Below are positions 25,733 to 38,588 of a stretch of 64,000 nt of DNA, one piece after another. Every line of letters starts with the position of its first letter. The stretch's first letter is position 1. Below the pieces are notes generated by a model that made no database searches, was not told where the DNA came from, and saw nothing but the letters and a program-made list of their open reading frames with translations. The stretch covers positions 5,776,001 through 5,840,000 of the forward strand of contig CM036628.1 in NCBI GenBank assembly GCA_020746105.1, in the 5' to 3' direction. This stretch comes from Trogon surrucura. Its lineage: Eukaryota; Chordata; Aves; Trogoniformes; Trogonidae. Both the position numbers and the translations under genes were made by a program.

Positions 25733-25804
25733 CATCAACCGAAATACAGTTAAAATCCATCCTTTTATTGTCCTAATAAATGCCCAAATTTCAAATGCAA
25801 CCAT
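24017..25804 (-). CDS. CR1 ORF2 fragment: reverse transcriptase, open frame
   Basis: This 595-codon frame has no internal stop. CR1 sequence begins near residue 25-27; the first ~25 residues are read from host flank, so the ATG at 25804 is probably not a real start. Visible landmarks are [20 protein letters not shown] at 39-58, HKSMGPDG at 111-118, NVTPVFKKG at 156-164, NYRPVSLTS at 171-179, and [15 protein letters not shown] at 206-220. RT motif A is [10 protein letters not shown] at 241-250, with catalytic Asp243. [10 protein letters not shown] is at 299-308. The RT active-site box FADD is at 329-332, with Asp331 and Asp332. The conserved C-terminal domain includes [16 protein letters not shown] and HRLPRE-like NRLPRE near 568-573. 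Known family role: it copies CR1 RNA into DNA at a nicked target site. The N-terminal endonuclease is absent, so independent movement is unlikely. The unbroken frame suggests a fairly recent insertion. Expression is unknown. Confidence 0.93.
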   Translation of the reverse strand: MVAFEIWAFIRTIKGWILTVFRLMPLIKYVADKTNTRGNVGPLMNEVGALVTEDTEKAELLNAFFASVYSAGGCPEEPRSPEAPEEVRAVEEFALVDEDWVRDQLSNLDIHKSMGPDGMRPRVLRELADVIARPLSIIFAKSWETGEVPEDWREANVTPVFKKGKREDPGNYRPVSLTSIPGKVMERLILGAISRHIRDKRVIRDSQHGFTKGKSCLTNLIAFYEDITRWIDDGRTVDVVYLDFSKAFDTVSHTILAAKLRKCGLDSRVVRWTANWLRGRRKRVVVNGAESGWRPVSSGVPQGSVLGPVLFNIFIDDLDEGLESTISKFADDTKLGGVADTPEGCAAIQRDLDRLERWAGKNLMKYNKGKCRVLHLGRNNPRFQYKLGNDLLESSVGERDLGVLVDSRMTMSQQCALVARKANGILGCIRRGVVSRSREVLLPLYSALVRPHLEYCVQFWAPQFKKDRELLERVQQRATRMIKGVEHLPYEKRLKELGLFSLEKRRLRGDLINVYKYIKGECHEDGARLFSVTTTDRTRGNGLKLEHKRFHLNSRRNFFSVRVTEPWNRLPREAVESPSLETFKTCLDTFLCSIV

Positions 25805-28800
25805 TTCATTCTAATTAATAAAACTCACTGATGCCTGCATGTAATTCTTTTAAGCTCCCTATGCTGGGAAATCCAAACCACGCACATAGACCATGTCAAC
25901 ATCAGCTTTTTTCTAGACAGAGCTCCTTTTAAAAAAGCTGCCTCAGTGGCTGACGGGCATGGAATCCAGTGTGGGAAACACAGCTTCCCAAATCTGCTGT
26001 CACCAATATCCAAGAGAATAGCAGTGAGGTAAGTAGACACATCTGCACCCACTTTGTTCTCCCCAGCACTAAAAAGGCAAAATTCAAATTCAAGAGTAAG
26101 GTGAAAAGGGCAAATACATGGGGACTGGTGATAGCCAGAAATAGCTTAAGGAGCAAATATTTGTGTATGGTCTGTGGCACTTTTTACAGGAAGCATTCAT
26201 AATTGCTCATTACCTTTGATTGTCAGAACAGCCCAAATGTATTTGGGATCGGGACTAAAAAATTCAAGCAAATAGAGAATGAGAGTGCTATTCAAAAGCA
26301 ATAAAAGACCACAAATAATGTGTCCTCTGCAAACGAGATCACCTTCAGCACAGGCAGAAAGGGAAGCAGAGATGCACAAATTGATTTTATGATCATTATT
26401 TTATGCAGAAGGACATGAGGGTCCTTTGAAGCTGAAAATTATTCTAATCAAGCTATTATTACCTATTTTCATCCTAAATCAATCTCCCTCATAGGTTTTA
26501 GCTGAAATCAGTAAAGTAATAAATGTCAGTCCTGTAAATTCAGCGTGAGAGAAAGTTCATAAGCATCTGTTCCTTAAAAAGATTTATGTCCAAACTTGAG
26601 CATTTTTTCCCAAAAGCCTGAACGACAGATGTGAAAAGGTTCCTATCTGTGCCTGACAGGGGCGGACACTTTGTAAAACATCACAAATAGTGTCCTTATA
26701 AATGAAAGGCAAATAGTTAGCCAGGCTTAACCTCTTGGAAAATGGTTACACCTCATGGACAAATAAAGCTACAATTTATTTTGCTATTGCATTAAAAGGT
26801 TAATAAAACTACGGAATGGTATCCTGTCTCCCCTGGGAGAGCACAGCAGATCCTGGGTTGTAAGAGAAGCCTCCATAGCAACGTGACAAACCAGGGAGGC
26901 AAACTTCCCACTTGGTGTATGGTAACTCCTCTTGAGGTAAACCAGAACGATTTGGGGTTTCACTGTAAAAAACCTCACGCTTAATCCCGACCAGGATAAG
27001 CATTTTGTATCTAATTGCAATCGGGCATGGAGAAGGGCATGAGAACATGGAGCAGAATCCACGGCAGGTCCCTGTTGGCTTCTGCATAATCTGCAGGGAC
27101 AGTTTTAAACGACCTTGTTTATAACCAGAGCTGCCTTTCTAGCAGAAGAGTTCAGCTGGTTTCCCTAGCAACTATTAGTAATGCAAGCAAGATAGAGCAC
27201 AGGAAAAAAAAAATATTTTACCCAACCTTATTTCCCTCTCATATCAAAGGGAATTTTACAATAAAATTTGCCCTCCCCTACCAAGGGTGGCAAGAGTAAC
27301 AGACAATGCAACAGCTCTGCCACAGTGAAGGCCTTTTCATACCTCTCAACCATCAGATAATGATTCTGCCCAGAGTTGTACAAAACAAATGCTAGCCTTT
27401 TCAAGAAGTTTTCTGCAAGCAGCTTTTAATCTGCGGAGGTTAACTCTGTTGTGTTTCTGGAGGGGCCAAGGCAGGGAGGTCAAGCAAAAATGCAGACACG
27501 TCTCTCTGTTCATCTCTACACCTTCTTCTCAACATACTCCTCTCCTGTTCTGTACCTAAGGTGTTCGTAAACCACGCTCCAGAAGAGGCACTTCAGCAGC
27601 ACCGAGGCGGTGACTTCTCTCTGTTTATTCTTCCTCATTATTATTCTAACACCGACTGAATTTAGTTTCTGCAGAAGTGCCACACTGATATCTTCTTTTC
27701 CCCCCAGTACTGATCCTCACAGCCTGCCTTTGCTGCTTACACAGATTTCACCTTCTCGATGTGAATGTCACACTCAAAAGGGAGACGATTGCTGAGTTGT
27801 AACATCCGTGTCGGTTTATCCTCTGTTTGGCAGAGTCGGCATTTACATGGACAAGTGACACTTGGTGGCATCGCAAAGCTCTCACCGGAACTCAGAAATG
27901 AGACGAGGACGACCTTGAAACATACAGATGAAAGGAAACATTATGTGGCAACCACAGCTGTGAAAAGCAGGGGAAATCCACCCTCCAAATAAATAAATAA
28001 AGCCAGAGATCAGCCAAGAGGAAAGAGTTAAAGATAATAGAGAATGTCAAGATTAAGTGAGTCGGTAGCAGGAAATGGAATTTCAGCCCTTTACTGGCAG
28101 ACCTGAAGAAAAAAAAATAGGTATTTATTTTTCTGAAAGACTGTGTTTACAGCAAGAAGAAAGGAGCAGGATGTGGAACCAAAGTGCGCTTTTAAGTGGG
28201 GAACAAAGGTAACAACAACATACAGAAGTTCATTAGGATTTTATACAAATGATTTACCACCTCATCTAATTTGTCAGCAATTAACTACAGATTTACACTT
28301 CAATATTCCTTCTACAACTTCAAAAACATTTTCACAAATTTAGAGAGTACACGGACAATTTTCCAGTCAATTTTTACAGGAACAAAAAAGAGTTCTCAGA
28401 GAACAAAACCAAATGAAGACTCTAACCTATTTAAAATCCTGTGTCTTCACCCACAGGCTTTTCCGTCTGTGCAAGCCCATCTCATTAACATAATTTTATG
28501 TCGACTAATTGAGTCAAGCCAGATGCAGTCAGCAACAGGGTAACACATCTACTCTTTCCAGGCATTTCTAGCAAATCGGATGCACAAAGCCTGGAATATT
28601 ATTAGCCTTCTTTAATAAAATGCACAAGGAAAACTGCGTTGCTTAGAGATGTTAAGTCTGAAGTTCCAGTTTTCAAAAGGTAAATCCAGAGAGAGCATAA
28701 AATTCATAGACTAAAAGGGAGTGGAAGCAGAAGTGGAAAGAAAGAAATCGTAACAAACCAACCTTCTGTGTACCAAGCAGAGTGACAAGAAACTCCTGTA

Positions 28801-29308
28801 AGAACGTGTGCCACTCTCAGAAAGGGTGTTTGCTTTGCCTCCACTTTTAACGCAGGATCTGCAGTTGCCCTCACGCGTCTACAGCGCGGTGCAGGCTGGT
28901 GCAGAGATGCCTGAGCCAGCTACAAACGAGCAAGCCCTGAAACCTGCTGCAGGATAAATACAGCAGTGAGGTGCTAATTAGCACAGCCAGCACAAACACG
29001 CTGCTTCCAGGTGCTGCTGTCACTGTAAGACACCCTTCTGTGCCATGTAGGAGTGCCCACTTACTGATTGTTAGGTGAGACTCCTAACCCAAGGTCAAAC
29101 TGTGCTCTACAAGCCCGTGCTATGTAGAACTTCTAAACACATATTGAGCTGTTCATTACTTCTCTTAAAAAGACCCACCACTGGCAACCGAGGGCCCATG
29201 AAGGACTCCTGCCTTTCACCTCCCTTCTCTTGAAGTAACATCTGGCTTTGGTTCACCAGAAAAGCAACCCTGAAACTTATATATAAGTGGCTTAGAAACC
29301 TGGAAGTC
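25741..29308. other. Single-copy DNA, no gene recognised
   Basis: No mobile element is recognised. Around 27.75-28.0 kb and 28.85-29.06 kb the sequence is a little richer in G, C and CpG. The second patch holds a perfect palindrome at 28971-28984. A short AAAT array lies at about 27988-28003. Open frames are under 95 codons and unrecognised. Confidence 0.55.
28971..28984. other. Perfect 14-base palindrome with TAATTA core
   Basis: GTGCTAATTAGCAC equals its own reverse complement. Its centre, TAATTA, is the classical core bound by many homeodomain proteins, and palindromic forms suit dimers. It lies in a slightly GC-richer patch with repeated CAGC/GTGC words. Binding is not shown and the motif can occur by chance. 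Confidence 0.3.
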
Positions 29309-29690
29309 AAATCACAGGATGGTTTGGGTTAGAAGTGACCTCAAAGCTCACCTAGTTTCTCCCACTAGCCCAGGTTGCTCAAAGCCCTGTCCAGCCTGGC
29401 CATGAACACTTCCAAGGAGGGGGCTGCCACAGCTTCTCTGGGTAACTTGTTCCAGTGCCTCAATACCCTGACAGAAAAGAATTTCTTCCCAATATCTAAT
29501 CTAAACCTACTCTCTTTCAGTTGGAAACCATGGCCCCTTGCGCCCTATCACTACATTACCTCATAAAGAGTCCTTCCCCATCTGTCCTATATCCCCCTTT
29601 AAGAACTGCAAAGCTGCTCTAAGGTCTCCCCAGCTGAACAATGGAAGAAATCTTTGGGGAAAAAATCCCAAACCTCTCAATCCTTCAGTC
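29309..29690 (-). mobile_element. CR1 LINE 3' fragment (about 380 bases)
   Basis: The plus strand starts AATCACAGGATGGTTTGGGT and continues with the CR1 3' UTR and antisense of the ORF2 C-terminus. Recognisable parts are the phrases CCCAGGTTGCTCAAAGCCC, CTGTCCAGCCTGGCC, and AAGGTCTCCCCAGC near the far end. The tail differs from the copies at 23.9, 33.2 and 56.5 kb and is closer to that at 63.7 kb, so it belongs to another CR1 subfamily. The frame is decayed and the 5' part is absent. It is older than the 24-25.7 kb copy by its divergence. Confidence 0.88.
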
Positions 29691-30674
29691 CACAGAATTT
29701 GAACATTAGTATCTGAATCTGTATTGTACCTGCTGGAAATCTGAAGGAAGGTTTAGTGTAGACACTATTCCCAACACATTTTGGAACTTTACGGGTTTGA
29801 AAATGCTGGTCAGTAGCTTCAGTAACTCTGCTGTCATCTCAGAGACACCGTCAGCCTTACATCAATGGGGAGCACATACAGAAGATAAGATATACATTCA
29901 TTCCTCCTTCCTCTAACTAGATTCTCCAGTTTTAAACTTAGATTAGTGAGGTTCCTGTCATGGCAAGGGTTGTGGACAATTGCCTCATGAAGACAGATTT
30001 AGGATAATTCCCACTGTCTTAACTCAACAAGTAGAAATGACTGCTCCAGTGATCCAACTGTATTTTATTTTTACCTCTCAATAAAAAGTGCTGCCCTTTA
30101 AAAACTGTAATTTGCAGGTCAAAAATGACTACAAGTGCACTTTTGTGGCCTCTAACTGTATAAGTTATTACATTTGGGTTTCTGATTACACTTATTCAGA
30201 TGTCCAAACGACAAGCTCCATTAGGAAGTAATTGTGATAACAAAAGGGGACTAAATCACAGAAACTTGCTCAACATTTTGCTATTATTCAGAAAACCATA
30301 TCATTTTACTATAGCAATGCTGTCCAAAAAGAGAAAGAATCCCCATTTTGGTGAACTAAGTAACTAAAGAAGGTCGCTGATAAATTATCACTCAATAACA
30401 AAATTTTCGTGGTCTGCTCTCCACATGTTCCTCTTCTTTTGCCATTGTGGCTTCTGCAGAGAGCTAATGGGGACTTAAAAATCAGTTCCTCAATCACACT
30501 TTCAACTGTATGCAGCAAAGGGCAATTCAGCATCTAATTCGGGTTTTTTTCTCCTTTTCTTTGAGAAAATATGCCTACATCTTTTGGTGCCATACATACA
30601 TAATGCTTGTTACAATGTTAGTTAATGTTATAATGTTTGCAATGTTAGTTAGCCTCATCAGCTCATGGAAGCAC

Positions 30675-30740
30675 TCAGGTTGGAAAAAAAACCTTTAAGA
30701 TCATTGAGCCCAACTGTCAAATGGCACAGACTAGAAAAGA
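30675..30740 (-). mobile_element. Probable CR1 3' remnant
   Basis: A short match to the CR1 tail: GGTTGGAAAAAAAACCTTTAA followed by a GATCATTGAGCCCAACTGTC-like phrase, as in CR1 subfamilies with the GACCTTTAAGATCAT signature. The octamer tail itself is not clear and similarity fades after about 65 bases. Confidence 0.5.
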
Positions 30741-32642
30741 CAGCATAGATATAAAACCAAACATAGCTGTACTTGAAAAGTCATACCTCCACAGATGCTG
30801 GAGTACAGTATAGAGACGTCCAACAACTCCAGAAGTAGAAGCAGCCTAAATGCGTTTTCCTCCCTTTGAGAGAATTTCTTGAAGTAAAGAACATTCCTGA
30901 TTTGCTATTTAAAATGTGGGTTTTTTTTTTTTAAAAAAAACATGTTTCTAGCAAAGGCTACAATTTTGTCACAGCAGTCAAAAAGCTCAGGAAAAACATA
31001 ATCAAGATATTTAAGCTTTCAAAAGGTCCCTAAGGCAGATAAAAAATTAAGTATTGGATTGTGGGTGTTGCAGAACACAGGCTTTTATAAAATAATGGAG
31101 ATATTAGCCTTACAAACTACTGAGTTTATGGGATAAAGAACCCATATAGGGAAATTCATTCAGCGATAATTTTGCTCAGCTACTGTAATCTTGCTTGCAA
31201 GAAATGATGTTTTTCTTGAACTTTGCCTTTACCTTTAGTAAAAAAGACACTTCAAGACTGCAATTTTAGTTACTACTTTATTATTACTAACAATTATGAT
31301 GATCCTGAGAGCAAACCAGCAGTTTTCAAAGTAAAAAACGCTTAAATCTTGGGCAAAAACTATTTACACCAATGAAATAGGATTTTATCCCTCGAATCAA
31401 TGATATCGAGCATTTAGCTCAGCTTCAGTAAATTTTTTTTCTCTGAGGAATAGGAAGCACTTGCCTGAATTTAACTTTGATAAGTGGAGACAAGACTTGT
31501 TTTGAATGTTATTCAATATGTCTGGAAGACTACCAATGAATTAAACAAAATAAAAGAGGAAAAAGAACAAATAGGAGTTTACTAGTGCCCTAGAAATTGC
31601 TCATCCTCTTGAAATGATAAAACTAAAAATGTTGGGTATATTGAGATGGTTGAAGGTTTAAAAGAAATTGCTCACAGAACAGGAAGAAAACAGAAACTGC
31701 CAGATTATGTCAACGGGTACCCACAAGGTAGGACAGCAGTGACACATCAGACATAAATATAAGCAGTCATACAATGACTAACAGACATCAAATGCTGCTC
31801 ATTCTCAGTATATCCCTGACCCAAACCCTTTCTTTTGGGGATCCCTGCAGTATGAAATGATTCAGCCTCTTTGTGAGTGAATATGGGCAGTTTCCACTTA
31901 ATCTGTGCAACTGGCAAAAGCACCGACATTCCACACGCAATTTATTAGACCGTTCAGTGAAGTTCTGCAGAATTACAAACCAAGAGATGGGGAGAAAAGG
32001 GTTAACTTCAGGCTGTTAACTTGGTGCCTTCGAGTCTAAATCCCTATATAGTCATTGGAGGAACTGAACCAGAGCAAAGGGTTATTGAGAAGATCTAGGC
32101 TATGAGCTCCCTTCACTCACTGTGCAAGCAGTCTTAAGGTAGGTGGGTAGTAACACTTTGTGAAAATCCTGTCTACAACATGTGTATGCTTTTATTGGCT
32201 GGGGATGGGTGGGTGTAAAAAAAAAAGTGACCTAGACACTTTGGAGTTTACATCAAATAACATATCGTTAATATTTACAATGAAGAAGTTTTTTACCTGC
32301 TGTGTACACACAGGCAGTAGCAAACACAGAAACCAAGTGGGTTTGATCTGTTTGGAGATACTGTTTTCATGAAGAGAGAGTGTAAAGCTGTTTCTGTAAA
32401 TATTTGAACAGTGTCTGAATGCAGTGGCTCCTCCAGCTCCTAACCACCATTCTGACCTAATTGGGTAGAAGGTTTACCCGTGCCGGGAAGAGGCAGACAG
32501 AAGCCTCAGGTCTGGAGGTACAGTACAGCCTGTTTCACTTCTCGCACAGCAGAGACTGCAGCAAAGGGAGGGGGGGGGCAAAACGCTCAGAGTCAGGGAG
32601 AGTGAGACACAAATGGGAAATGAAATGGGGAAAAACACTCAC

Positions 32643-32693
32643 CCGGTACCTTCCTGAAAGTTTAACTCCCTCATGTTCCCTGTCATTAGCCAT
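32643..32693 (-). other. Speculative small 5' exon with splice donor
   Basis: On the minus strand an ATG in fair initiation context (A at -3, G at +4) starts a 17-codon frame, MANDREHEGVKLSGRYR. It is followed directly by CGG|GTGAGT, close to the ideal vertebrate splice donor. I see no promoter, matching acceptor or second exon, and the peptide is not one I recognise. Donor-like strings are common by chance. Confidence 0.1.
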
Positions 32694-33192
32694 TCTGATC
32701 TAAAGGTATTATTTTCCCACAATAAATCTATCGTAGTCCTTTAACCAAAAAGAACAAGGCTTCATTTAAAACTACAGATTCTGTTGTGCTCTGAGACACG
32801 GGTCCACTGGTAGAAGTAGAAAGAATAAAGGCCACGGGAGACATAATTAGAAACCGTGTGTCAGCTATGTAGGGTAGTGTCATTATCCCAATTTCACTAG
32901 GGAAGGAAGGAAGCAGCACGAACAGCTTTTAACAGGTAAGCTATAGAGCCTTCAGTGCAGCGACAGTAAGAAAGAGCACTGCAGGTACCATTAATAAAAA
33001 TGACTTGGCAAATGAAGATGCGAAATTCTCAAAAGGCTCAACAAGAAAGTTTCACACAAAGTACGTTATGACAGCATATACCAGGACTGAGTTCATTCCC
33101 CAAATGACATCTACGAAAATCTAGAACTAAAATTTGGTTAAATGTAAAAAGATGACATCGAAAGAAATCTGTAAGAATGGTCCGCTATAGGG

Positions 33193-33512
33193 AATCACAG
33201 AATCTTCGAGGTTGGAAGGGACCTCAAAGATCATTTAGTCCAACCCCCCCGCCAGAGCAGGATCACCTACAGCAGATCGCACAGGAACACGTCCAGGCGG
33301 GTTTTGAATGTCTCCAGAGAAGGAGACTCCACAACCTCCCTGGGTAGCCTGTGCCAGTGCTCTGTCACCCTCACAGTGAAAAAGTTTTTCCTCATATTTT
33401 TATGGAACCTCCTGTGTTCCAGCTTCCAGCCATTGCCCCTTGTCCTGTCAGTGGACACTGCTGAAAAGAGCCTGGCTCCGTCCTCCTGACATATTTATAA
33501 ACATTAATGAGG
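33193..33512 (-). mobile_element. CR1 LINE 3' fragment (about 320 bases)
   Basis: The plus strand begins AATCACAGAATCTTCGAGG, then GTTGGAAGGGACCTCAAAGA, and runs into antisense ORF2. The minus-strand frame 33267-33458 encodes the last 63 residues, including [35 protein letters not shown] and [11 protein letters not shown]. It matches the end of the 595-codon frame at 24 kb well and belongs to the same or a sister subfamily. Compared with that copy, it lacks about a dozen bases at the 5' side of the preserved frame (near 33490). The rest is 5'-truncated. Confidence 0.93.
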
Positions 33513-36500
33513 AAACCCAAAAATAATGAGGAAAAACAACTCTCATTGGCTAAATTTTCCTGGGACCATACTGCATATAGTCATGGATCCATAAATTCAG
33601 AGATCATGTACCAAATTTGATGTTGCTTCCTTTACAAGATGAAGCAAACCAAAGCAAACAGAATTTCAGTAGCTTCAGGTAGTGGTGCATTTTACCCATA
33701 AGAAAGAATGCAACAGAGATGCCCTGTATGTATGACTATTAGAGGGTTAAATATTTGTAGATGTGTTTGAGGTAAAAAATACCCATGAAATTTAGTCATG
33801 GAAGTGCTAGCATAAGAGCGCTATCATAGGAATTAATCTTGCTCATTAAAAGCCTACTCAGAAGCTTCTTCTGCTCTAACACAGCACCGCATCTATGGGC
33901 TTATTGCATTAATTCAAGTCACTGTTGTAATAAGCATTTAGTTTAGTCTCTATATATTCTGACACTAACTTAGACCGTAAGGAATTTTTGCCACATTAAA
34001 ATAGAAAATCTACAATTAATCACCAGCTTATGCAAAAATATGCTTATGGAAATATTTCCATAGTTTAGCAAGCAAATCATCAATGGAAATTGCATGAAAC
34101 AGAGATGAATATCATATCCAAACTGTTTAATATTTACTATTAACTTTAATATTTACTTATTAAAATTTCCATTATAAATGCTTATAAACAACAGATGATG
34201 TGGAATTGCAAATATGAGCATTGTTATTCTGAAGATACATCTTGTTTTCTATGTTTATAACGGTGTTTCCAGTAAAGTGTTTCGCACAACATTAATTAAT
34301 AACCAAAACAGGACTTCCTCCTCTCAACTGAGCTTCAAGAGAGTAACTCCAAAGCTATGAGACATAATTTTCACCTGTGAAAAAACAATGCTCCTTATGA
34401 ATAAGTAGCTACAAATCTGCAGACGTACCAGCTGAATTTCAGCAAGACCTCAACTACACGAATCACTCAAAATGACATCGAAACACTGAAAATTCTTCTG
34501 CAAACAACAAACTAGCATTAAAGGAGACTGGGGGACACATGTCACACTGTGCGCAAGCGGTAAGACAATTTGCTCACGCTGAACCTTGATTCATTCCTTT
34601 GTAAGGCGGTGATGAGATTCAAAATACTCAAGTCTAAGTTGAGCGGTAGAGAACTGTCCTTGTTTCCTTACAATGGAGAAGTGCAAACAGTGCTACTGCT
34701 CTTCATGACACAAATTGTGAGGTGAAGTCTCTTGGATATAGACAAGCGGGCAGAATTTAACAGTAATTTCTCTATCCAGAGTTAAAGGGGAATCAGGAGA
34801 TGGGAACAGGATGGGCTCTGGAGGAATCAACGTAGTCCAGCAATGAAGGATCCGAGCTCTCCCTCTGCGAGGGAGGTTTGCAGAGCCATGAAAAATGACT
34901 AATGAAGTTCTCTCACTGCCCAGCTTTTTAAAAGATACGTTGCTGTTTCTCGGTTTTCTAATGGAATTCTGAAATATATAGAATTCATTTGATATTGAGA
35001 ATCCACTTGTAAATAGTTTATAACAAAGCTAATAAATTACATATCTGTTTGGAGCACTCAGGCAGTCTTGGTGTGAGCTGTCAATGAGTTCAACTGGCAA
35101 CTGGCTTGTTAAAATCCCAGCTGACCGTTAAAACAAGAAAAATTTCTGTCGATATTTGCTAAATATTCAAAATTTTACTAGGTTTTGTTATGTGTAAAAC
35201 TTCTAATGATAAACGTTTTGATCCATGATAACTTATGAAGCCATGGCATAAAAATTTAAAGTGTGACTAACACTTGCTTTCAACGGGATAAATTTTAAAT
35301 TTACATTGGACTACTGATATATCAGTACTAGAAAATTTACCAGTCAACCAAGCACCTTATTTAAATGCATACAAATGATTTTGTGATGTACTGTTCAGGA
35401 AATGTAAAATCTGAGGTGAAGAAATAACAGCAAAAATTGTGATAAATTGTAAAGTACTGCTATCCATACCTCCCTGGATACATAAAATTTATCTTCAGGT
35501 CTTCAGTATTAGGAAGGAACAATAATTTTCAGAAGAATGGTTTTAGAAATATTTATATTGAACACAAGGCTACCTCAAAGCTGTCATTTAAGGTTTTAGA
35601 TAACGCAGGATGGGAAACTGGTAACGAACAAAACTGCAAGTGAGATGTAAATCTTCCTGTTGATTTCCATCATATATTTAATGAACTGCATGAACACTGA
35701 AGACAAAGCTGGACCAGTACAGATCCTGTGCACCAGTAAACACAAGGGAATTTCCACTACATGAGCAGTTCTGTCCGTCCCGTGTTTGCTCTATTTTGAG
35801 CAGGTTACGTTCTTATCCTCTATTCCAAATGCAGCCCAAGTAGTATTTTTTCCATTACATCTGGCTTTCACTTCATTTAAACGTCCTGGAATCTTTGTTC
35901 CTTACTTTTCTTCCTTATTGTTAATTAAGTTATTTTCCAAGTTCACCAGGAGTCTTTATCGAGTCAAAATCCATATTGCTACTCCCCTATCTTATGTTTC
36001 CTCATAATTACATGTAAAAAAAAAGCCTGCAATCCTTTAAAGGTCTAATTTAGATTGCTGCCTAAGGTAACTCCGAGATGTACGCTGTTGGAAAATGTTG
36101 GAAATAAGACGCTTCTATTTTTTTCCCCATCATTTTCCAATAGTCTGTTAAAAAAAATAGCTGATATACTCAAAAAGTCATTTGCAAGTTGATATTGAAA
36201 CAAAACTTCCCATTACGACCAAAGACTGATTCATGCAATTATTTTTTTTTCCAGTGGGAACTTGTGAAAATTCTGAGAGTGATTTTTGTTAGGGTTTTGG
36301 ATATAAAATCCTTTTTGTAAATCTTAAAGTTTTCAATGCGTAGTCACTGTCTCTCTCAGCCCTAGCCATACTTCTTTGAAAGTATGAGATTTCAGAAACC
36401 TGAATGAGCAGTGCAAATGAGACTTAACCCTGAGCTTAACTATCCATGAGTTCAATTCTACATCAGCAACACTTTCTGTTGACCCAAAAAAAAGAATATT

Positions 36501-37842
36501 ATTTGAAAAATCATAGATGATTACATGATTGATGTCTGTATTGGCAGCATATCGTGTTGAATGAAATTCCATACTGTATTTTATTGAGATAAAGTATTAT
36601 ATTTTCACCTGAACGGTTCAAAAATTATATGAAATTTAGCAGCAGACCAAATACTCCTATATGCATTCTACAAAGACAAATTTACCGCAAGCTTCTATTA
36701 CTACCTTATTGTACCCCAGTATACCCCATGGTCTTCTCCTTTCATGTAGCATGGCTTACCAGTGAACTCATGTTCAAGTTCCAGTAATTCCTGAGACACA
36801 GGTTACTGGAGGTATAGGTTACATAGCAAAAATATGGTATTTGTAACATAGAATGTAATTATTGCCAGTAGACACTGAACAGTGACTGTAACTACAGAGT
36901 AATTCATAATAAAAGACATATTTACTAATGAAATACCAAAATGCCTTAACCTCTAACATAAAAAAAGAACATTAGACTTAGAGTTTGTTAAAATTAGATG
37001 CCTTGATATGTTTTTTGTCAAACAGATCTATACTTTGATATTCTACTGTTAAAGAAATGAAAGAAGAAAGTGGCTTTTTTTTTCTTGATGATAAAGAAAG
37101 ATAACCCTGGGGTGGAATTCAAAGGTTCACTTGAAAAAGTCCCTTTCTCATTCACATCTGGTTTCTTATGTTTTTCTTCTTGGACGTAATATCAAGCTAT
37201 AATTTGTTCTTGTACACAGTTTGCATGTACTTTGATAAAAAGTAGGAAAAAAAACAACCTCCACAGGTAAGATAACTAAGGCTGCTTTGGAGCGAAAGCA
37301 GGATTACCTCGTTTCTGTCCAGAATTTCACCGAGGGCAGGTAAATGTGCTGAATGGTACAAATGCAGAAACCCCTGATTTCACATAGAGGGGTCAAAACA
37401 TACTGGACTTCTTTTGCACGAGCTATAAATTTCACCTAGACACGCTGATCCCATATGATCCCAGAATTTCTGGGCATTTAGATAACCCAGGTACCTACAG
37501 CCCTTCTATCATTCTTCTCTATAGCTGAACCCTCTCTGTCCTTCTAGAAGTTTCCTCTTTTCTGTTCTATCAGTCCAGCTCTTCTCTGGGTCCATTCCAA
37601 TATTAATTCTTTTTCTGAAGCTGAACATAACTTGAATAACAATGTCTAAGCAGGTTCTTAAACAAAAATAGTGCAACTTTCCCATTTCACCTGGAAACAC
37701 CTTCCCTAACATATTCCAAAATTAATGTTCCAAGAACTGTAACACACTGACAACTCTGGTCATTCTGCCATCAAAATTATCTTGATTTGCTGAACCATTT
37801 GCAACAGAAAAGCCTCCTTCTGTAGTAGAAGTAGTCATTACT

Positions 37843-37928
37843 TTCCCACGTATGTGGGAAATCCCCACATACATATTCCCACACATTCACTTATATGTGG
37901 ATTCATTTATATTCCCACACATTCATTT
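37843..37928. repeat. Short hairpin followed by 36-base direct repeat
   Basis: TTCCCAC (37843-37849) and GTGGGAA (37854-37860) form a perfect 7-base stem with a 4-base GTAT loop. Immediately downstream, ATATTCCCACACATTCACTT (37873-37892) recurs almost unchanged at 37909-37928, a period of 36 bases. It looks like replication slippage in an ACATA/CCCACA-rich patch. No function is evident. Confidence 0.6.
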
Positions 37929-38588
37929 TAAAAAAATTATCATCCCATTCTTCAGAGTTATCCAGAACCTTTTACAAAATGAGCGATCTTCCTCTATACA
38001 TGATTTCCAAACTTCTGCTCACTGCAACATTAAAACTTCATACTTTGTGCTACAGTCATACCAAGAAAATACTGAACAGATTCGATCTCATGAAAAAATC
38101 TACAAAAACACTACTACCTCTCAAGTAAAGGAGATTTAAATTCCCTCTTAGGCTAATTCAGATTAATAGGTTGAGATTACGCTTTGCACTATTTGTCATT
38201 TTAATTATTTGTCATTCCATGCAAGATCACTGGCAACGATACATGTGTTCTGCATTACTGAATCCAGTTTCTTTTTCAACAAAAAGACTGGACTCACACT
38301 AAAACATCAGGAACTTAAAATGAAAGAACTTTCAATATTTAAAAGACCCGTCAAAAAGAGGGGGTGGGAAACAAAAAAAAAAGAACAAGAACACAAGACT
38401 TAAAGAAATAAAACAATGTTATTATCACATATCCTTGAAAAAGAAGATACACCCAGTAGAAAAATATGTTAGTTCTACCATATCCTTCTGTATGACTTCA
38501 GCTTGGAGTCCAAAGTCCATCATATACATACAATGCACTGCAACTGCAGTTGTTAACTTAATCGTTGTTCTCTAAAACATTTTGAGCT

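Larger units (their letters stand above)
29691..33192. other. Single-copy AT-rich DNA, no confirmed gene
   Basis: Apart from the weak CR1 remnant at about 30675-30740, no element is recognised. A G-run lies at about 32569-32578 inside a GC-richer patch (about 32460-32700). That patch contains a speculative small exon on the minus strand, described separately. Confidence 0.5.
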
